Source: Actinomadura cremea
GTDB lineage: Bacteria; Actinomycetota; Actinomycetes; Streptosporangiales; Streptosporangiaceae
Direction: 5' to 3'
Assembly: GCF_014648495.1 (NCBI RefSeq)
Contig: NZ_BMRF01000019.1
Span: 92,093-156,092, forward strand
Length of the DNA stretch: 64,000 nt
A program made the translations under genes and the position numbers. Position 1 is the stretch's first letter. Each line of letters opens with the position of its first letter. Positions 55,525 to 64,000 of this stretch are shown in pieces. The notes beneath the pieces were generated by a model. The model searched no databases and was not told the DNA's origin. It saw only the letters and a list, made by a program, of their open reading frames with translations.

Positions 55525-55820
55525 GTGCGGGGGCGCAGCGCGCCGGGGAACGCGGCCCGCGGGCGCGGCGGCACGGCGTGCCCCGCCTCGCCCGGCCCGC
55601 CCTCCGGCGTGCTCTCCGCGGAGATGAGCAGTTCCTGGAGGCTCCGGTGGACGTCCTCGAAGACCTCCACGTGCTCGGGGACGGGCCGCCCGGCCAGGTC
55701 GCCGAGCCGGGCCAGGACGGCGTCCACGCGCGGGTCGCCGGTGGGCTCGGGCGGCGGCGCCGCCGGGAACTCCGCCTCCTGCGCGACCTCCGCGGCCTCC
55801 AGGGCCTCGTCGGACATCAC
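55521..55820 (-). CDS. Small conserved actinobacterial protein upstream of tlyA
   Basis: 99 residues: an acidic start, a conserved-looking helix block (DPRVDAVLARLGDLAGRPV and VEVFEDVHRSLQELL), and a Pro/Arg tail. GGGAGG precedes the GTG (55820)/ATG (55817) pair. The four-base ATGA overlap with tlyA and the same arrangement in other actinomycetes suggest a real gene. Function unknown. Confidence 0.75.
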   Translation of the reverse strand: MMSDEALEAAEVAQEAEFPAAPPPEPTGDPRVDAVLARLGDLAGRPVPEHVEVFEDVHRSLQELLISAESTPEGGPGEAGHAVPPRPRAAFPGALRPRT

Positions 55821-55932
55821 CTTTACCTCCCTGCAACTTCCCGGACGCGCCTCGAGTCGCCTCGGGCTCGGTCAGAACGCTACCGTCCCACTGACACGAT
55901 CGTCGTCGACGGAAACGGGGAACGGCCTGACC

Positions 55933-56274
55933 ATGGCGAACGAGCAGGACTGCCGGGCGGCGCTGGACAAGATCGTCGCGCGTATCGCGGAGGTGGACGC
56001 CGACCGGCTCGCCGAGCACGTCGTCGAGCGGACGATCAGCTGCCGCGTCCCCGACCTCGGGCTGGCCTACCGCACCCGCCTGCACGCGGACGGCCTCGAC
56101 CCCGTGGGGCCCGACGACGACCCGGGGAGCGCCCAGGTGCGGCTGACGGTCGGCAGCGACGACCTCGTCGCGCTCGCCGACGACGACCTGAACCCCGCGA
56201 AGGCGTGGGCGACCGGCCGCCTCAAGATCGAGGCGAGCCTCGGCGACCTGTTCCGGCTGCGCAAGCTCCTCTAG
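55933..56274 (+). CDS. SCP2 sterol-carrier-like protein
   Basis: 113-residue single SCP2 domain (LTVGSDDLVALADDDLNPAKAW split as two strands, then GRLKIEASLGDLFRL). It binds hydrophobic ligands in this fold. Divergent from the tlyA-side gene; its TAG overlaps the convergent HAD gene in CTAG. Confidence 0.85.
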   Translation: MANEQDCRAALDKIVARIAEVDADRLAEHVVERTISCRVPDLGLAYRTRLHADGLDPVGPDDDPGSAQVRLTVGSDDLVALADDDLNPAKAWATGRLKIEASLGDLFRLRKLL

Positions 56275-57278
56275 TCCCGCAGGCCGATCGTCCCCAGCGG
56301 CCCGGTGAGGGCGTCGGCGGGCGGGGGCTCCGCGGTGCTCCAGGCGGCGCACGCCAGCGCGCGGAGCCCGTCGTAGGGGGCGCCGGACCCGGTGACGGCG
56401 AACGCGTCGCCGTCCCGCCGCACCGTCCAGCCGCCGCAGCGGTGACCGTCCCCGGACGTCGCGACCCCGGGATGCGGGACGAGCAGGCCCGTCAGGTCGG
56501 GCGCGAGGTAGGACGGGCGACGGTGCGGAGGCGCGGTCAGGACGCCGAGCGGGTCGGTCACCCCGGTGAACACCAGCAGGCTGTCGGCCCCGCCGTTGCG
56601 GGCGCCCTCGATGTCGGTGTCGAGCCGGTCGCCGACGACGAGGGGCCGCCGCGCGCCCGTCCGCCGGATCGACTCGCGGTGCAGCGGCCGCTCCGGCTTG
56701 CCCGTGACGATCGGCGCGACGCCGGTGGCGCCCTCGATCACCCGCAGCAGCGCCCCGTTGCCCGGATTCGGCGGGCCGTCGCCGCCCGGGATCGTCAGGT
56801 CGCCGTTCGACCCGACGAACAGCGCCCCGCGCGCCACCGCCCGTCCGCCCTGCGCGAGCAGTCCGTACCCGAGCCCGGGGTCGTAGCCCTGCGCCACCGC
56901 CGCCGTCCGCTCCGACGCGACCGACACCGGGCGCAGCCCCTCGCCGTACAGGGCGTGCCGCAGCCCCATCCCGCCGACGACCAGGACCTCGGCGCCGGGC
57001 GGGAGCCGGTCGGCCAGCAGCCGCGCCGCCGCCTGCGCCGACGTCACCACGTCGTCCGGCCCGGCGGGCACGCCGACCTCGGTGAGCAGCGCCGCCACCG
57101 CCGACGGCGTCCGGGAGGCGTTGTTGGTCACGAACGCGGCGCGCTGCCCCGCCGCGCGGGCCTTGGCCACCGCCTCGGCGGCCGCCGGGACGGGACGCCT
57201 GCCGATGTAGACGACGCCGTCCAGGTCCAGCAGGGCGACGTCGTACGCCTCGCACAGGGGCCGGCCACTGGCCTTCAT
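56271..57278 (-). CDS. HAD-IIA family phosphatase (NagD-like)
   Basis: 335 residues. Motif I is LLDLDGVVYIG, motif II is FVTNNASRT, the C2A cap follows, motif III Lys is in GKPERPLHRESIRR, and motif IV is VGDRLDTDIEGARNGGADSLLV. A sugar-phosphate or nucleotide phosphatase. The last 60 residues do not belong to the HAD core and may be an added domain. It is 68 bp after the TPR gene on the same strand. Confidence 0.9.
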   Translation of the reverse strand: MKASGRPLCEAYDVALLDLDGVVYIGRRPVPAAAEAVAKARAAGQRAAFVTNNASRTPSAVAALLTEVGVPAGPDDVVTSAQAAARLLADRLPPGAEVLVVGGMGLRHALYGEGLRPVSVASERTAAVAQGYDPGLGYGLLAQGGRAVARGALFVGSNGDLTIPGGDGPPNPGNGALLRVIEGATGVAPIVTGKPERPLHRESIRRTGARRPLVVGDRLDTDIEGARNGGADSLLVFTGVTDPLGVLTAPPHRRPSYLAPDLTGLLVPHPGVATSGDGHRCGGWTVRRDGDAFAVTGSGAPYDGLRALACAAWSTAEPPPADALTGPLGTIGLRD

Positions 57279-57346
57279 CGCACTCCCTCCGATCGCACAC
57301 CGGCACGATCGTACGGGGCGAGGGCTACCGGCGGGTAGCTACCGGG

Positions 57347-57778
57347 TCAGCGGCGAGCCTCGAGGGTCGCCCTGACGTGCCTGAGTTCGCGCTCGTAGTC
57401 CTTGTTCCCCGGCCGCATCGCCGCGGCCAGCGCCAGCTGCTGGACCGCGCCCTCGAAGTCGCCCATCCGGCTCAGCGACAGCCCGAGCCCGAACCGCGCG
57501 TAGTCCTCGGCGGGCTCCTCCTCGACGATGCTCTGGAAGCTCTCGGCCGCCGCGCCGAACTGCCGCGCCCCGAACTGCGCCCGTCCCAGCGCCTCCCGGA
57601 TGCTGTGCGACCCCGGCTCGGCCTCGGCCGCCCGCGACAGCAGCTGCAGCGCCGCGCCCGCGCTGCCCGCCCGCAGCAGCTCCAGCCCTCGCGTGTACCA
57701 CTCGTAGACGCCGCCCGCCGGGACGGCGAGATCCTCACCGGGGGAATCGCCCGGCCTGCCCGGTCCTTGAACACTCAC
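57347..57778 (-). CDS. Small TPR protein
   Basis: 143 residues with three tetratricopeptide units (YTRGLELLRAGSAGAALQLL, REALGRAQFGARQFGAAAES, ARFGLGLSLSRMGDFEGAV). A scaffold for protein contacts. The GTG at 57778 has GGGGAGG five bases upstream. Commonly paired with the HAD gene that follows in actinomycetes. Confidence 0.85.
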   Translation of the reverse strand: MSVQGPGRPGDSPGEDLAVPAGGVYEWYTRGLELLRAGSAGAALQLLSRAAEAEPGSHSIREALGRAQFGARQFGAAAESFQSIVEEEPAEDYARFGLGLSLSRMGDFEGAVQQLALAAAMRPGNKDYERELRHVRATLEARR

Positions 57779-57850
57779 GTGGACCTCCCCTCGCACATAC
57801 GCCCCTTTGAACGTACCCACTCGAAGGCCGACCGCCTCCCGGCGATTACC

Positions 57851-59224
57851 ATGCGACCGGTGGACGACACCGTGGACGAACTCCCGGGCGACATCCCGGG
57901 CATCCCCGGCGACGCCGGGCCCGAGGAGTTCAGCGCGCGCGTCTTCGGCTCGGCGGGCTTCGCCGCCGGTCCGGCCGGCGGCCTCGAGCTGGCGCCCTTC
58001 CGCGGCGTCCGGTTCGTTCCCGAGGTCGCGGGCGACCTCGCCACCGTCACCACCCCGCCCTACGACCTGATCGACGACACGGCCGTCCGGCGGCTGCTGG
58101 CGAGCGGCGGGCACAACATCGTCCGGCTCAACATGCCGCGCGCCACCGGGGAGAGCTACGCCGACGCCGGACGCACGCTCCGCCGCTGGCTCGACGAGGG
58201 CGCCCTCGCGATCGACCCCGAGCCCGCCCTGTACGTCTACGAGGCGTCCCGGGACGGGACGGTCCTGCAGCGCGGTCTCATCGGCGGGCTCGGCGTCCGC
58301 GCGGAGGCCGACCGGGTCGTCCTGCCCCACGAGAACGTCTTCCCCGGCCCGGTCCGCGACCGCCTCGCCCTGATGGCGGCGACGGACGCCAACCTGGAGC
58401 CGATCTTCGTCGTCTACGAGGGCGGCGCGGACGCCGCACGGATCGTCGACGACGCGGCCGCCGCCGACCCGCTGCTGGAGTTCGCCGCCGACGACGGCCT
58501 CACGCACCGCCTGTGGCGCGTCACCGACCCGTCCCTGCACGACCGCGTCGCGGCCGACCTGCGCGGACGCCGCGCCCTCATCGCCGACGGCCACCACCGC
58601 TACGCCACCTACCGCGCCCTGCAGGCCCGGCACCGGGCGGCCGGCCACGGGCCCGGCCCGTGGGACCGCGGCCTGGCCCTCCTCGTCGACTCCACCCGCT
58701 ACCCGCCGCACCTGGGCGCCATCCACCGCGTCCTGCCCGGCCTCCGGCCCGCCGACGCCGCCGACCGCGCCCGCCGGTACTTCCACGTCACCGCCCTGCC
58801 GGACGAGGCCGCCGCCCTCCGCGCCCTCGCCGCGGCCCCGCGTCCCGCGTTCCTGCTCGGCGGCGGCGACGTCCCGCACCTCCTCACCGACCCGGCCCCG
58901 GACGCGCTCGCCCGCGTCATGCCGTCCGAGCACTCGCCGCAGTGGCGCGCCCTCGACACCGCCGTCCTCGACCACCTCCTGATCGAGGACGCCTGGAACG
59001 TCCCCGCGAACGAGAACGCGATCGAGGTCGTCCACGACGACCCGTCCGCCGCGATCGACCGGGCCCGCCGGACCGGCGGCACCGCGGTCGTCCTCAACCC
59101 GCTGCGCGTCGAGGACGTCCTGGCCGTCGCGGACCGCGGCGAACGCGTCCCCCGCAAGTCCACCTCGTTCGGCCCGAAGCCCCGCACCGGCCTCGTCCTC
59201 CGCCTGCTGGCCGCGGAGGCGTGA
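57851..59224 (+). CDS. DUF1015 family protein
   Basis: 457 residues. The conserved start of the domain is APFRGVRFVPE (about 50), and the signature ADGHHRYATYRAL lies near 245, with VPPYDxI-type TTPPYDLID close to the N-terminus. Biochemical role unknown. A -10-like TACCAT (57847-57852) overlaps the ATG and lies seven bases before an in-frame GTG at 57860, so translation may start leaderless at the GTG. Confidence 0.85.
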   Translation: MRPVDDTVDELPGDIPGIPGDAGPEEFSARVFGSAGFAAGPAGGLELAPFRGVRFVPEVAGDLATVTTPPYDLIDDTAVRRLLASGGHNIVRLNMPRATGESYADAGRTLRRWLDEGALAIDPEPALYVYEASRDGTVLQRGLIGGLGVRAEADRVVLPHENVFPGPVRDRLALMAATDANLEPIFVVYEGGADAARIVDDAAAADPLLEFAADDGLTHRLWRVTDPSLHDRVAADLRGRRALIADGHHRYATYRALQARHRAAGHGPGPWDRGLALLVDSTRYPPHLGAIHRVLPGLRPADAADRARRYFHVTALPDEAAALRALAAAPRPAFLLGGGDVPHLLTDPAPDALARVMPSEHSPQWRALDTAVLDHLLIEDAWNVPANENAIEVVHDDPSAAIDRARRTGGTAVVLNPLRVEDVLAVADRGERVPRKSTSFGPKPRTGLVLRLLAAEA

Positions 59225-59464
59225 CCCGGCCGCCGTCAGGCGAGCGCGGCCACGGCGTGCTCCTCCGACCCAGAGATCACCACGAGAGGCGCCCCGGGCA
59301 GCGCCCCGCCGGGCGCCGCGTCCAGTGGGATTCGGCCGGTGGAACCCCCGCAGAGGACCAGCGGCAGTGCCGTCGCCGACGACGGCGGGACCAGGGGGAT
59401 GATCCTCACTCGGAGATCATGGAGAGACTGGCCAGGGGCGGTGGTCCGGAGCGATGATCGACGG

Positions 59465-60406
59465 ATGGACGACACCACGACCACGATCACGCCGCTCGGC
59501 GGCGACGTGTACGAGATAGACACGCGGATGGCGGGCTACAGCGGCATCACCGCCGGTTACCTGATCCTGGGCGACCGGCCGTGCCTGGTGGAGCCCGGAA
59601 CGTCCGGCTCGGCCCCGGTCGTCGAGGCCGCGCTGCGGGAGCTGGGCGTGGGGCCGGACGACCTGGCGACCGTCGTCGTCACCCACATCCACCTCGACCA
59701 CGCGGGCGGCGTCGGCGACATCGCCCGCATGTACCCGCGCGCCGAGGTCGTCGTCCACGAGAAGGGCGCCCGCCACCTGGTCGACCCGTCGCGGCTCATG
59801 CGCAGCGCCCGGATGGTGTACGGCGACAGCCTCGACACGCTGTTCGGCGAGCTGAAACCGACGGACGCCGCGCGCATCCGCGCCGTCGAGGAGACCGGGA
59901 CGATCGACCTCGGCGGCGGACGGCGCCTCGAGTCGCACTACTCCCCCGGCCACGCCAGGCACCACGTGGGGCTGATGGACTCCCAGACCGGTGACCTGTA
60001 CGTCGGCGACGCCGCGGGCGTGTACATCCCCGAGACCGCCGACGTGCGCCCCGCGACGCCGCCGCCGGACTTCGACCTCGACACCACGCTGGCGTCCCTC
60101 GGCAAGTTCCGTGCGCTGGGCCCGCAGCGGCTCCTGTTCGCCCACTACGGACCCGTCACCGAGGTCGACGACACGCTGGAACGCTCCGCCGAGGAACTGC
60201 GGATCTGGGTCGACCACGTCAAGGACGCCAAGGACCAGGGGCTCGATCTCGACCACGCCGTCGCGATGGTCGTGGAGCGCACCCGGGACCGCTACGCGGT
60301 GTCCCGCCCGGACGTCGATCCGGAGATCGCCGCCAAGTACGAGGTGCTCAGCAGCGCCGAGAGCAACGTCGCCGGGATCATGCACGCCCTCGACCGGCAC
60401 GCGTGA
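59465..60406 (+). CDS. MBL-fold metallohydrolase
   Basis: 313 residues. It has the full metal site THIHLDHAGG, YSPGHARHH and VGDAAGVY, then a helical C-terminal extension (about 230-313) with RDRYAVSRPDVDPEI that resembles MBL proteins with a DNA/lipid-interaction tail. Substrate unknown. The preceding 240 bp carry no gene I can support. Confidence 0.87.
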   Translation: MDDTTTTITPLGGDVYEIDTRMAGYSGITAGYLILGDRPCLVEPGTSGSAPVVEAALRELGVGPDDLATVVVTHIHLDHAGGVGDIARMYPRAEVVVHEKGARHLVDPSRLMRSARMVYGDSLDTLFGELKPTDAARIRAVEETGTIDLGGGRRLESHYSPGHARHHVGLMDSQTGDLYVGDAAGVYIPETADVRPATPPPDFDLDTTLASLGKFRALGPQRLLFAHYGPVTEVDDTLERSAEELRIWVDHVKDAKDQGLDLDHAVAMVVERTRDRYAVSRPDVDPEIAAKYEVLSSAESNVAGIMHALDRHA

Positions 60407-60410
60407 CGCG

Positions 60411-61574
60411 TCAGCGGCGGAACGGGCCGGTGACCTCGTACGTCCGCCCGTCCGTTCCGCCGATGAACCCGCTCTCGCCTCGCTGCGACGAGAAGTACAG
60501 CCGCGACCCGTCCGGGCTGAACGCCGGCCCGGTGATCTCCGACTCGTCGTGCCCGACCACCCGCAGCACGGGCGCCACCAGCCCGTCCGACGTGATGATG
60601 TTGATCTCCATGTTGCCGCCGTCCTCGGCCACGTACAGGTCGCCGGACGACGAGGCCGTCACGTTGTCGACGCCCGTCAGCGGCGCGTCGCCGGTCACCA
60701 GGTCGTCGTCGTAGGCGATCTCGAGCCGCTCGGCCGCCGCCCGGTACGCCCACACCCGGCCGTCGCCCTTCGTGGTGAAGTAGCAGGTTCCGCCGTGGTA
60801 GTGGCAGCCCTCGCCGCCGTCGAACCGCATGGCGCCCTCGACCTGGTCGCGCGGCGGCGTCCACCAGAACTCCGGCTGCGGCACGTCCGCCCACCGGACG
60901 GCCCCCGGGCCCGACCCGACGAGCACCTGCAGCGTCCCGGCCGACAGGTCGCCCCACGTCTCGGGGACGAACCGGTAGAAGCAGCCGTCCCCCTGGTCTT
61001 CGGTGAGGTACACGACACGCCGGTCCGGGTCGCACGCCGCGGCCTCGTGCTTGAACCGTCCCATCGCGGGCCGCGCGACGGCGTCGTCCTCCCCGCGCGG
61101 ATCGGTCTCGAACACCAGGCCCCAGTCGTGCTCCTCGCACGACAGCCACGTGTTCCACGGCGTCCCGCCGCCCGCGCAGTTCAGCGTCGTGCCGTTCAGG
61201 ATCCGGTAGGCGGACCGCACGCCGCCGGACGCGTCGAACCGGACGGCCGACGCGCCGCCCACGACCGGGACCTCCGAGTTGCTCACGTAGATCCAGCCGT
61301 CCCCGTCGGGGAAGCACGCGCCCCCATCCGGCGCCGGATGCCAGGTGTACCGCGTTCCCTCGACCCGCTGCAGCGATCGCGCCACGACCCGGCCGCTGAA
61401 CCCTTCCGGAAGCTCCAGCCCGTTCGCGTCCGCGGCCCGGAGCGGCCCGTACGGGCTCGGGCCGGGCTGCGCGGGACCATCGGCGAACGCTCGGCGCCAC
61501 AGTGCCCCCGGCAGGGCGGCCGCGCCACCGGCCGCCGCCGCGGCGTACAGGAACTTGCGTCGATCAAGGGACAT
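60411..61574 (-). CDS. Tat-exported PhoX-like phosphatase (DUF839)
   Basis: 387 residues. The Tat signal is DRRKFLYAAAAAGGAAAL. The domain follows the PhoX family: SNSEVP, GGGTPWNTWLSCEEHD (Cys and Glu metal ligands), GRFKHEAAACDP, YLTEDQGDGCFYRFVP, and GVDNVTASSSGDLYVAEDGGN split across strands. An extracellular, calcium/iron-dependent alkaline phosphatase is the family expectation. Converges with the MBL gene, 4-bp gap. Confidence 0.87.
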   Translation of the reverse strand: MSLDRRKFLYAAAAAGGAAALPGALWRRAFADGPAQPGPSPYGPLRAADANGLELPEGFSGRVVARSLQRVEGTRYTWHPAPDGGACFPDGDGWIYVSNSEVPVVGGASAVRFDASGGVRSAYRILNGTTLNCAGGGTPWNTWLSCEEHDWGLVFETDPRGEDDAVARPAMGRFKHEAAACDPDRRVVYLTEDQGDGCFYRFVPETWGDLSAGTLQVLVGSGPGAVRWADVPQPEFWWTPPRDQVEGAMRFDGGEGCHYHGGTCYFTTKGDGRVWAYRAAAERLEIAYDDDLVTGDAPLTGVDNVTASSSGDLYVAEDGGNMEINIITSDGLVAPVLRVVGHDESEITGPAFSPDGSRLYFSSQRGESGFIGGTDGRTYEVTGPFRR

Positions 61575-62011
61575 GATGCTCCCAAGGAGTCGGAAACGCT
61601 GGGACCGTATCCCGGCGAATCCCCCCGAACGGCAACAGTCCCGTGACTATCGAATGAAAGATCACGCCCGTCAATACCGACGGGTCACTTCACGTGCGTG
61701 CCTCTTGGGGGGCGGACTCGACCGCCTTCGTGGTGCGGTCCGAGATGACGCCCTCGACGTGCGCGAACGTTCTACCGCGTCGGCTGAGGCAGGGCATTCG
61801 GCCGACCCGGGACGGATGTTCGACGTCCCACCACAGTGGACGCGTGCCTGCGCGGCCGCCCTCGGCGGCCCGGCGATCGACGGCGTGGCGCGGAACCGTC
61901 CTCCTCGCTCGGAGGCCGCGTCCGCCGTCATGCAGGTCGACGACCGCGCCGTCGAGACCGGTCGGCCGGTACCGCGGAGGGGCGGCATGGCCGCCCCTCC
62001 GCCCTTCATGC
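61575..62011. other. Intergenic region, 437 bp
   Basis: No ORF on either strand has a ribosome binding site or a plausible protein. It holds the promoter side of the PhoX-like gene and the terminator at 61975-62001. Open frames here are GC-bias shadows. Confidence 0.6.
61975..62001 (-). terminator. Terminator of RGG/TPR gene
   Basis: A 12-bp perfect stem, CGGAGGGGCGGC / GCCGCCCCTCCG, with loop ATG, 10 bp past the stop of the following minus-strand gene. Confidence 0.75.
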
Positions 62012-63838
62012 CTACTGCCCGCCTTCGGGCCGGTCCTCTCCCGAGGGTTCGCCCTCGGGCTCGTTCTGGGCGGCCTCCGCCCGTTCATCGCGGGGCTGCT
62101 CCGGTTCGAGGAACAGCACCGGCGCCTGCGGAACGTTCTCGTCCGGCGTCGCCGATTCCTCCGGGGCCTCCGCCATGAACGCGATGTCGGTGGGCGCCGC
62201 GGGCTCGGGTTCGGGTTCGGGTTCGAGCGCGGGCTCCGCCCCGACCTCGGGCTCGTCCTCGGCCGTTTCGGCGTCCGGATCTTCCTCGGTGTCGAGGATG
62301 TGGAGACCGTCCAGCTCGGCGTACCGCTCGGCCGCGTCGGTCTCCCCGTCCCGGTCCGCAGCCGCCGATCGCGCGAACCACTCGATGGCCTCTTCCGAGC
62401 GCCCCGCCTCGACCAAGGCGTCCGCGTACGCGTAGAACAGCCGCGCCGACCACGGCCGCAGCCTCCGGTCCCGCAGCTCCGGCACCTGCAACGCGACCAC
62501 GGCCGCGTCGTACTGCCCGAGGTCGCGCCGAACCCCCGACTCGACGATCCGCAACTCGACGCGCCCCATCGGGTCGAGCCGTTCCGCCTCCGGCGACTTC
62601 ACCAGGTCGAGGGCCCGTTCCGGACGCCCGAGCCCACGTTCGCAGTCCACCATCACCGGCAGGTACGAATCGTCGCCGGCGCCGAGCCGCCGCGCGGCCC
62701 GCAGTTCGGCGAGCGCGTCCGACCACTCCCCCGCGTGGTAGGCCGCGATCCCGGCGGCCTCCCGGACGATCCCGACCCGGGACGCCAGCCGCCGCGCGGC
62801 ACGCGCGTGCCGGTACGACAGTTCGGGTTCGTCCTCCGCGAGCCTGCCCGCCATCACAAGATGGCGCGCGACCCGGCCCGCGAGGTCCTTCGGCAGGCTC
62901 CGCAGCCCGCGACGCGCCTCCACGTCCAGTTCCTCACCGGTGACGTCGTCCGGCAGCAACGGGTCGTCATGCGCCGGAGCCGGCCTCTCCCGCTCGACGC
63001 GCTCCCGCGGCGGGCGCCTGTCCGAGTCCTGGGGACGCCCGGGGCCCCGGCCCTGGAACGTCCTGTCGCGGTCGCCGGGACGCCCGTCCCGCTGGAACTT
63101 CCCGGGACGCCGCTCATCGCGCGGACCCCGCCGGTCACGATCCTGGGGCCGCCGATCACCCTGGCCGCCGGCACGCGGACCGCGAGCATCGCGGCCCTCA
63201 CCGGGCCGACCGCCGAACTTGCCGTCCCGCCGGGGGCCGCCCTGCCTTCCGCGCGGCCCACCCTGACGGTCGTCCCGTTCGAACTTGCCCGGCCTCCGCT
63301 CACCGGAGCCCGCACGCCGGTCATCAGGACGCTTGAACGGGCGATCGGAGCGACGATCATCCCGATCTCTCGAGCCGCCACCGGGCCGCCGGTCCGACGA
63401 GCTTTTGTACGGACGATCGGACTGCCGCTCGTCCCGGCCCTTCGCCCCGGCACCAGGCCGCCGGTCCGACGAACCCCTGTACGGACGGTCAGCCTGCCGC
63501 TCGTCGCGGCCCTTCGGCCCGCCACCTGGCCGCCGGTCCGACGCCCCCTTGTACGGACGATCAGATCGACGCTCGTCCCGGCCCTTGGAGCCCGCACCGC
63601 CGCCCGGCCGCTCTCCCGAACGCTTGAACGGACGATCCGGCCGACGGTCCTCACGATCCCCACCGGCCGCGCCGGGGCGACCACGCCCCTCCTGCGGCTT
63701 CCCGGACCGGGCACCGCCGGGTCCTCCTCGCGCGTTGCCCCCGCGACGGCCCGGCGTGTTCCGCCCACCGTTGTTCCCACGCCGCTCGCGGTTGTCGTCG
63801 CTGCGGCCGTCCTCTTCCGCGCTCATCACGTCCGTCAC
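62012..63838 (-). CDS. RGG/DRR-rich disordered protein with helical-repeat domain
   Basis: 608 residues. About 1-300 is an unfolded Arg/Gly/Asp-rich region with four exact-length 24-residue repeats (85-180; key pattern GRDER-x-x-DRPYK-x-x-x-DRRPG). About 310-500 is a TPR-like helical domain (ARHLVMAGRLAEDEPELSYRHA, YADALVEAGRSEEAIEWFARS). The end is acidic (EPEPEPEPAAP). Such arginine-rich tails bind RNA in other proteins; the position next to a rRNA operon fits. The GTG at 63838 or ATG at 63826 may start it; neither has a good RBS. Confidence 0.8.
   Translation of the reverse strand: MTDVMSAEEDGRSDDNRERRGNNGGRNTPGRRGGNARGGPGGARSGKPQEGRGRPGAAGGDREDRRPDRPFKRSGERPGGGAGSKGRDERRSDRPYKGASDRRPGGGPKGRDERQADRPYRGSSDRRPGAGAKGRDERQSDRPYKSSSDRRPGGGSRDRDDRRSDRPFKRPDDRRAGSGERRPGKFERDDRQGGPRGRQGGPRRDGKFGGRPGEGRDARGPRAGGQGDRRPQDRDRRGPRDERRPGKFQRDGRPGDRDRTFQGRGPGRPQDSDRRPPRERVERERPAPAHDDPLLPDDVTGEELDVEARRGLRSLPKDLAGRVARHLVMAGRLAEDEPELSYRHARAARRLASRVGIVREAAGIAAYHAGEWSDALAELRAARRLGAGDDSYLPVMVDCERGLGRPERALDLVKSPEAERLDPMGRVELRIVESGVRRDLGQYDAAVVALQVPELRDRRLRPWSARLFYAYADALVEAGRSEEAIEWFARSAAADRDGETDAAERYAELDGLHILDTEEDPDAETAEDEPEVGAEPALEPEPEPEPAAPTDIAFMAEAPEESATPDENVPQAPVLFLEPEQPRDERAEAAQNEPEGEPSGEDRPEGGQ
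63299..63586 (-). repeat. Four 72-bp tandem repeats in coding sequence
   Basis: Residues 85-180 of the RGG-rich protein are four units of 24 codons. A fifth, more diverged unit of about 25 residues precedes them. Unit boundaries are clear from GRDER and DRRPG spacing. Confidence 0.75.
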
Positions 63839-63897
63839 TGTTCTTGATGGTGGTTCTGTTGACCCTTACAGCCTACTTTGGCGAGGCCGGACATGCG

Positions 63898-63933
63898 TCG
63901 AGGGCCGCCCCAAACAAACAGGGCGACCCTCGA
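63898..63933 (-). terminator. rRNA operon terminator
   Basis: Imperfect stem TCGAGGG(C)CGCCC / GGGCG(A)CCCTCGA with an AAACAAACA loop, about 10-45 bp after the 5S 3' end. On the minus strand it follows a short T-run (CTTTTTTAAG). Confidence 0.8.
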
Positions 63934-63943
63934 TCTTAAAAAA

Positions 63944-64000
63944 GGTCCGGCGGCGTCCTACTCTCCCACACAGTCTCCCATGCAGTACCATCGGCGCTGA
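63944..64000 (-). rRNA. rrf: 5S ribosomal RNA (3' part)
   Basis: Reading the minus strand, CAGCGCCGATGGTACTGC then GGGAGACTGTGTGGGAG and AGTAGGACGCCGCCG are the 3' third of a typical actinobacterial 5S rRNA. The rest, and presumably 23S and 16S, lie beyond base 64000. Confidence 0.95.

Noticed and set aside
59236-59523. Small minus-strand gene before the MBL gene
   Set aside because: It overlaps the MBL start, has no RBS and no recognisable feature.
63299-63586. Tandem repeats as a CRISPR array
   Set aside because: The repeats are contiguous, in frame and encode a protein; there are no spacers and no cas genes.
61694-63847. Long plus-strand frame opposite the RGG-rich gene
   Set aside because: Shadow of the repeats; the minus-strand frame has the terminator, the helical domain and sensible composition.

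Overview
The window is very GC-rich chromosomal DNA from a mycothiol-producing actinomycete. The main clues are a mycothiol-dependent formaldehyde dehydrogenase, an HrdB-type sigma factor, SteA/SteB-like proteins, an actinobacterial DUF1015/SCP2/TlyA block and a uroporphyrinogen-III synthase fused to a winged helix. The overall make-up suggests the Streptosporangiales (Actinomadura or a relative), but this is inference and was not computed. I found no insertion sequence, prophage, CRISPR array or tRNA.

Layout. 1-12 kb: a truncated desaturase, a tyrosine phosphatase, an MFS transporter, a photolyase, the classical menaquinone genes menD-menC-menB (minus) with divergent menE, a cation efflux pump and an HrdB-like sigma factor. 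12-18 kb: a secreted phytase-like esterase, then a nitrate-assimilation group (nitrate reductase, nirD, HemD-winged-helix regulator) that lacks nirB, and a Nudix hydrolase. 18-24 kb: uvrA, divergent from a two-gene toxin-antitoxin module with a LexA-like box between them, an MBL-fold protein, a mycothiol-type isomerase and a Crp/Fnr regulator. 24-29 kb: the most unusual locus, a 1291-residue protein joining a Crp-type sensor and HTH to an NB-ARC ATPase and a long TPR array. It is preceded at 3 bp by a small membrane protein that resembles Pycsar TM effectors. 29-36 kb: MBL proteins, a P-loop kinase, a secreted lipase-like hydrolase, mscR with its MBL partner, a membrane adenylate cyclase, an SPW protein and a TetR regulator. 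36-45 kb: an HxlR/MFS pair with clear operators, a lipoprotein-MoxR-VWA operon, a tandem acyl-CoA dehydrogenase with its operator, and TerC behind a yybP-ykoY-type manganese riboswitch. 45-57 kb: a long minus-strand envelope, division and repair run (glycosyltransferase, MurJ-like, MraY-like, SteB, SteA, RecN, NAD kinase, TlyA, a small conserved protein), then SCP2, a HAD phosphatase and a TPR protein. 57-64 kb: a DUF1015 protein, an MBL protein, a Tat-exported PhoX-like phosphatase, a protein with an RGG/DRR-rich disordered region plus helical repeats, and the 3' end of a 5S rRNA gene with its terminator.

How the genes work together. The men genes supply the respiratory quinone, and the nitrate genes supply ammonium together with a nirB that must lie elsewhere. 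MscR and its MBL partner detoxify formaldehyde or nitrosothiols using mycothiol. UvrA, RecN and photolyase repair DNA. The MurJ/MraY-like/SteAB run probably acts at the division septum. The STAND/Crp/TM operon is the best candidate for an undescribed signalling or conflict system.
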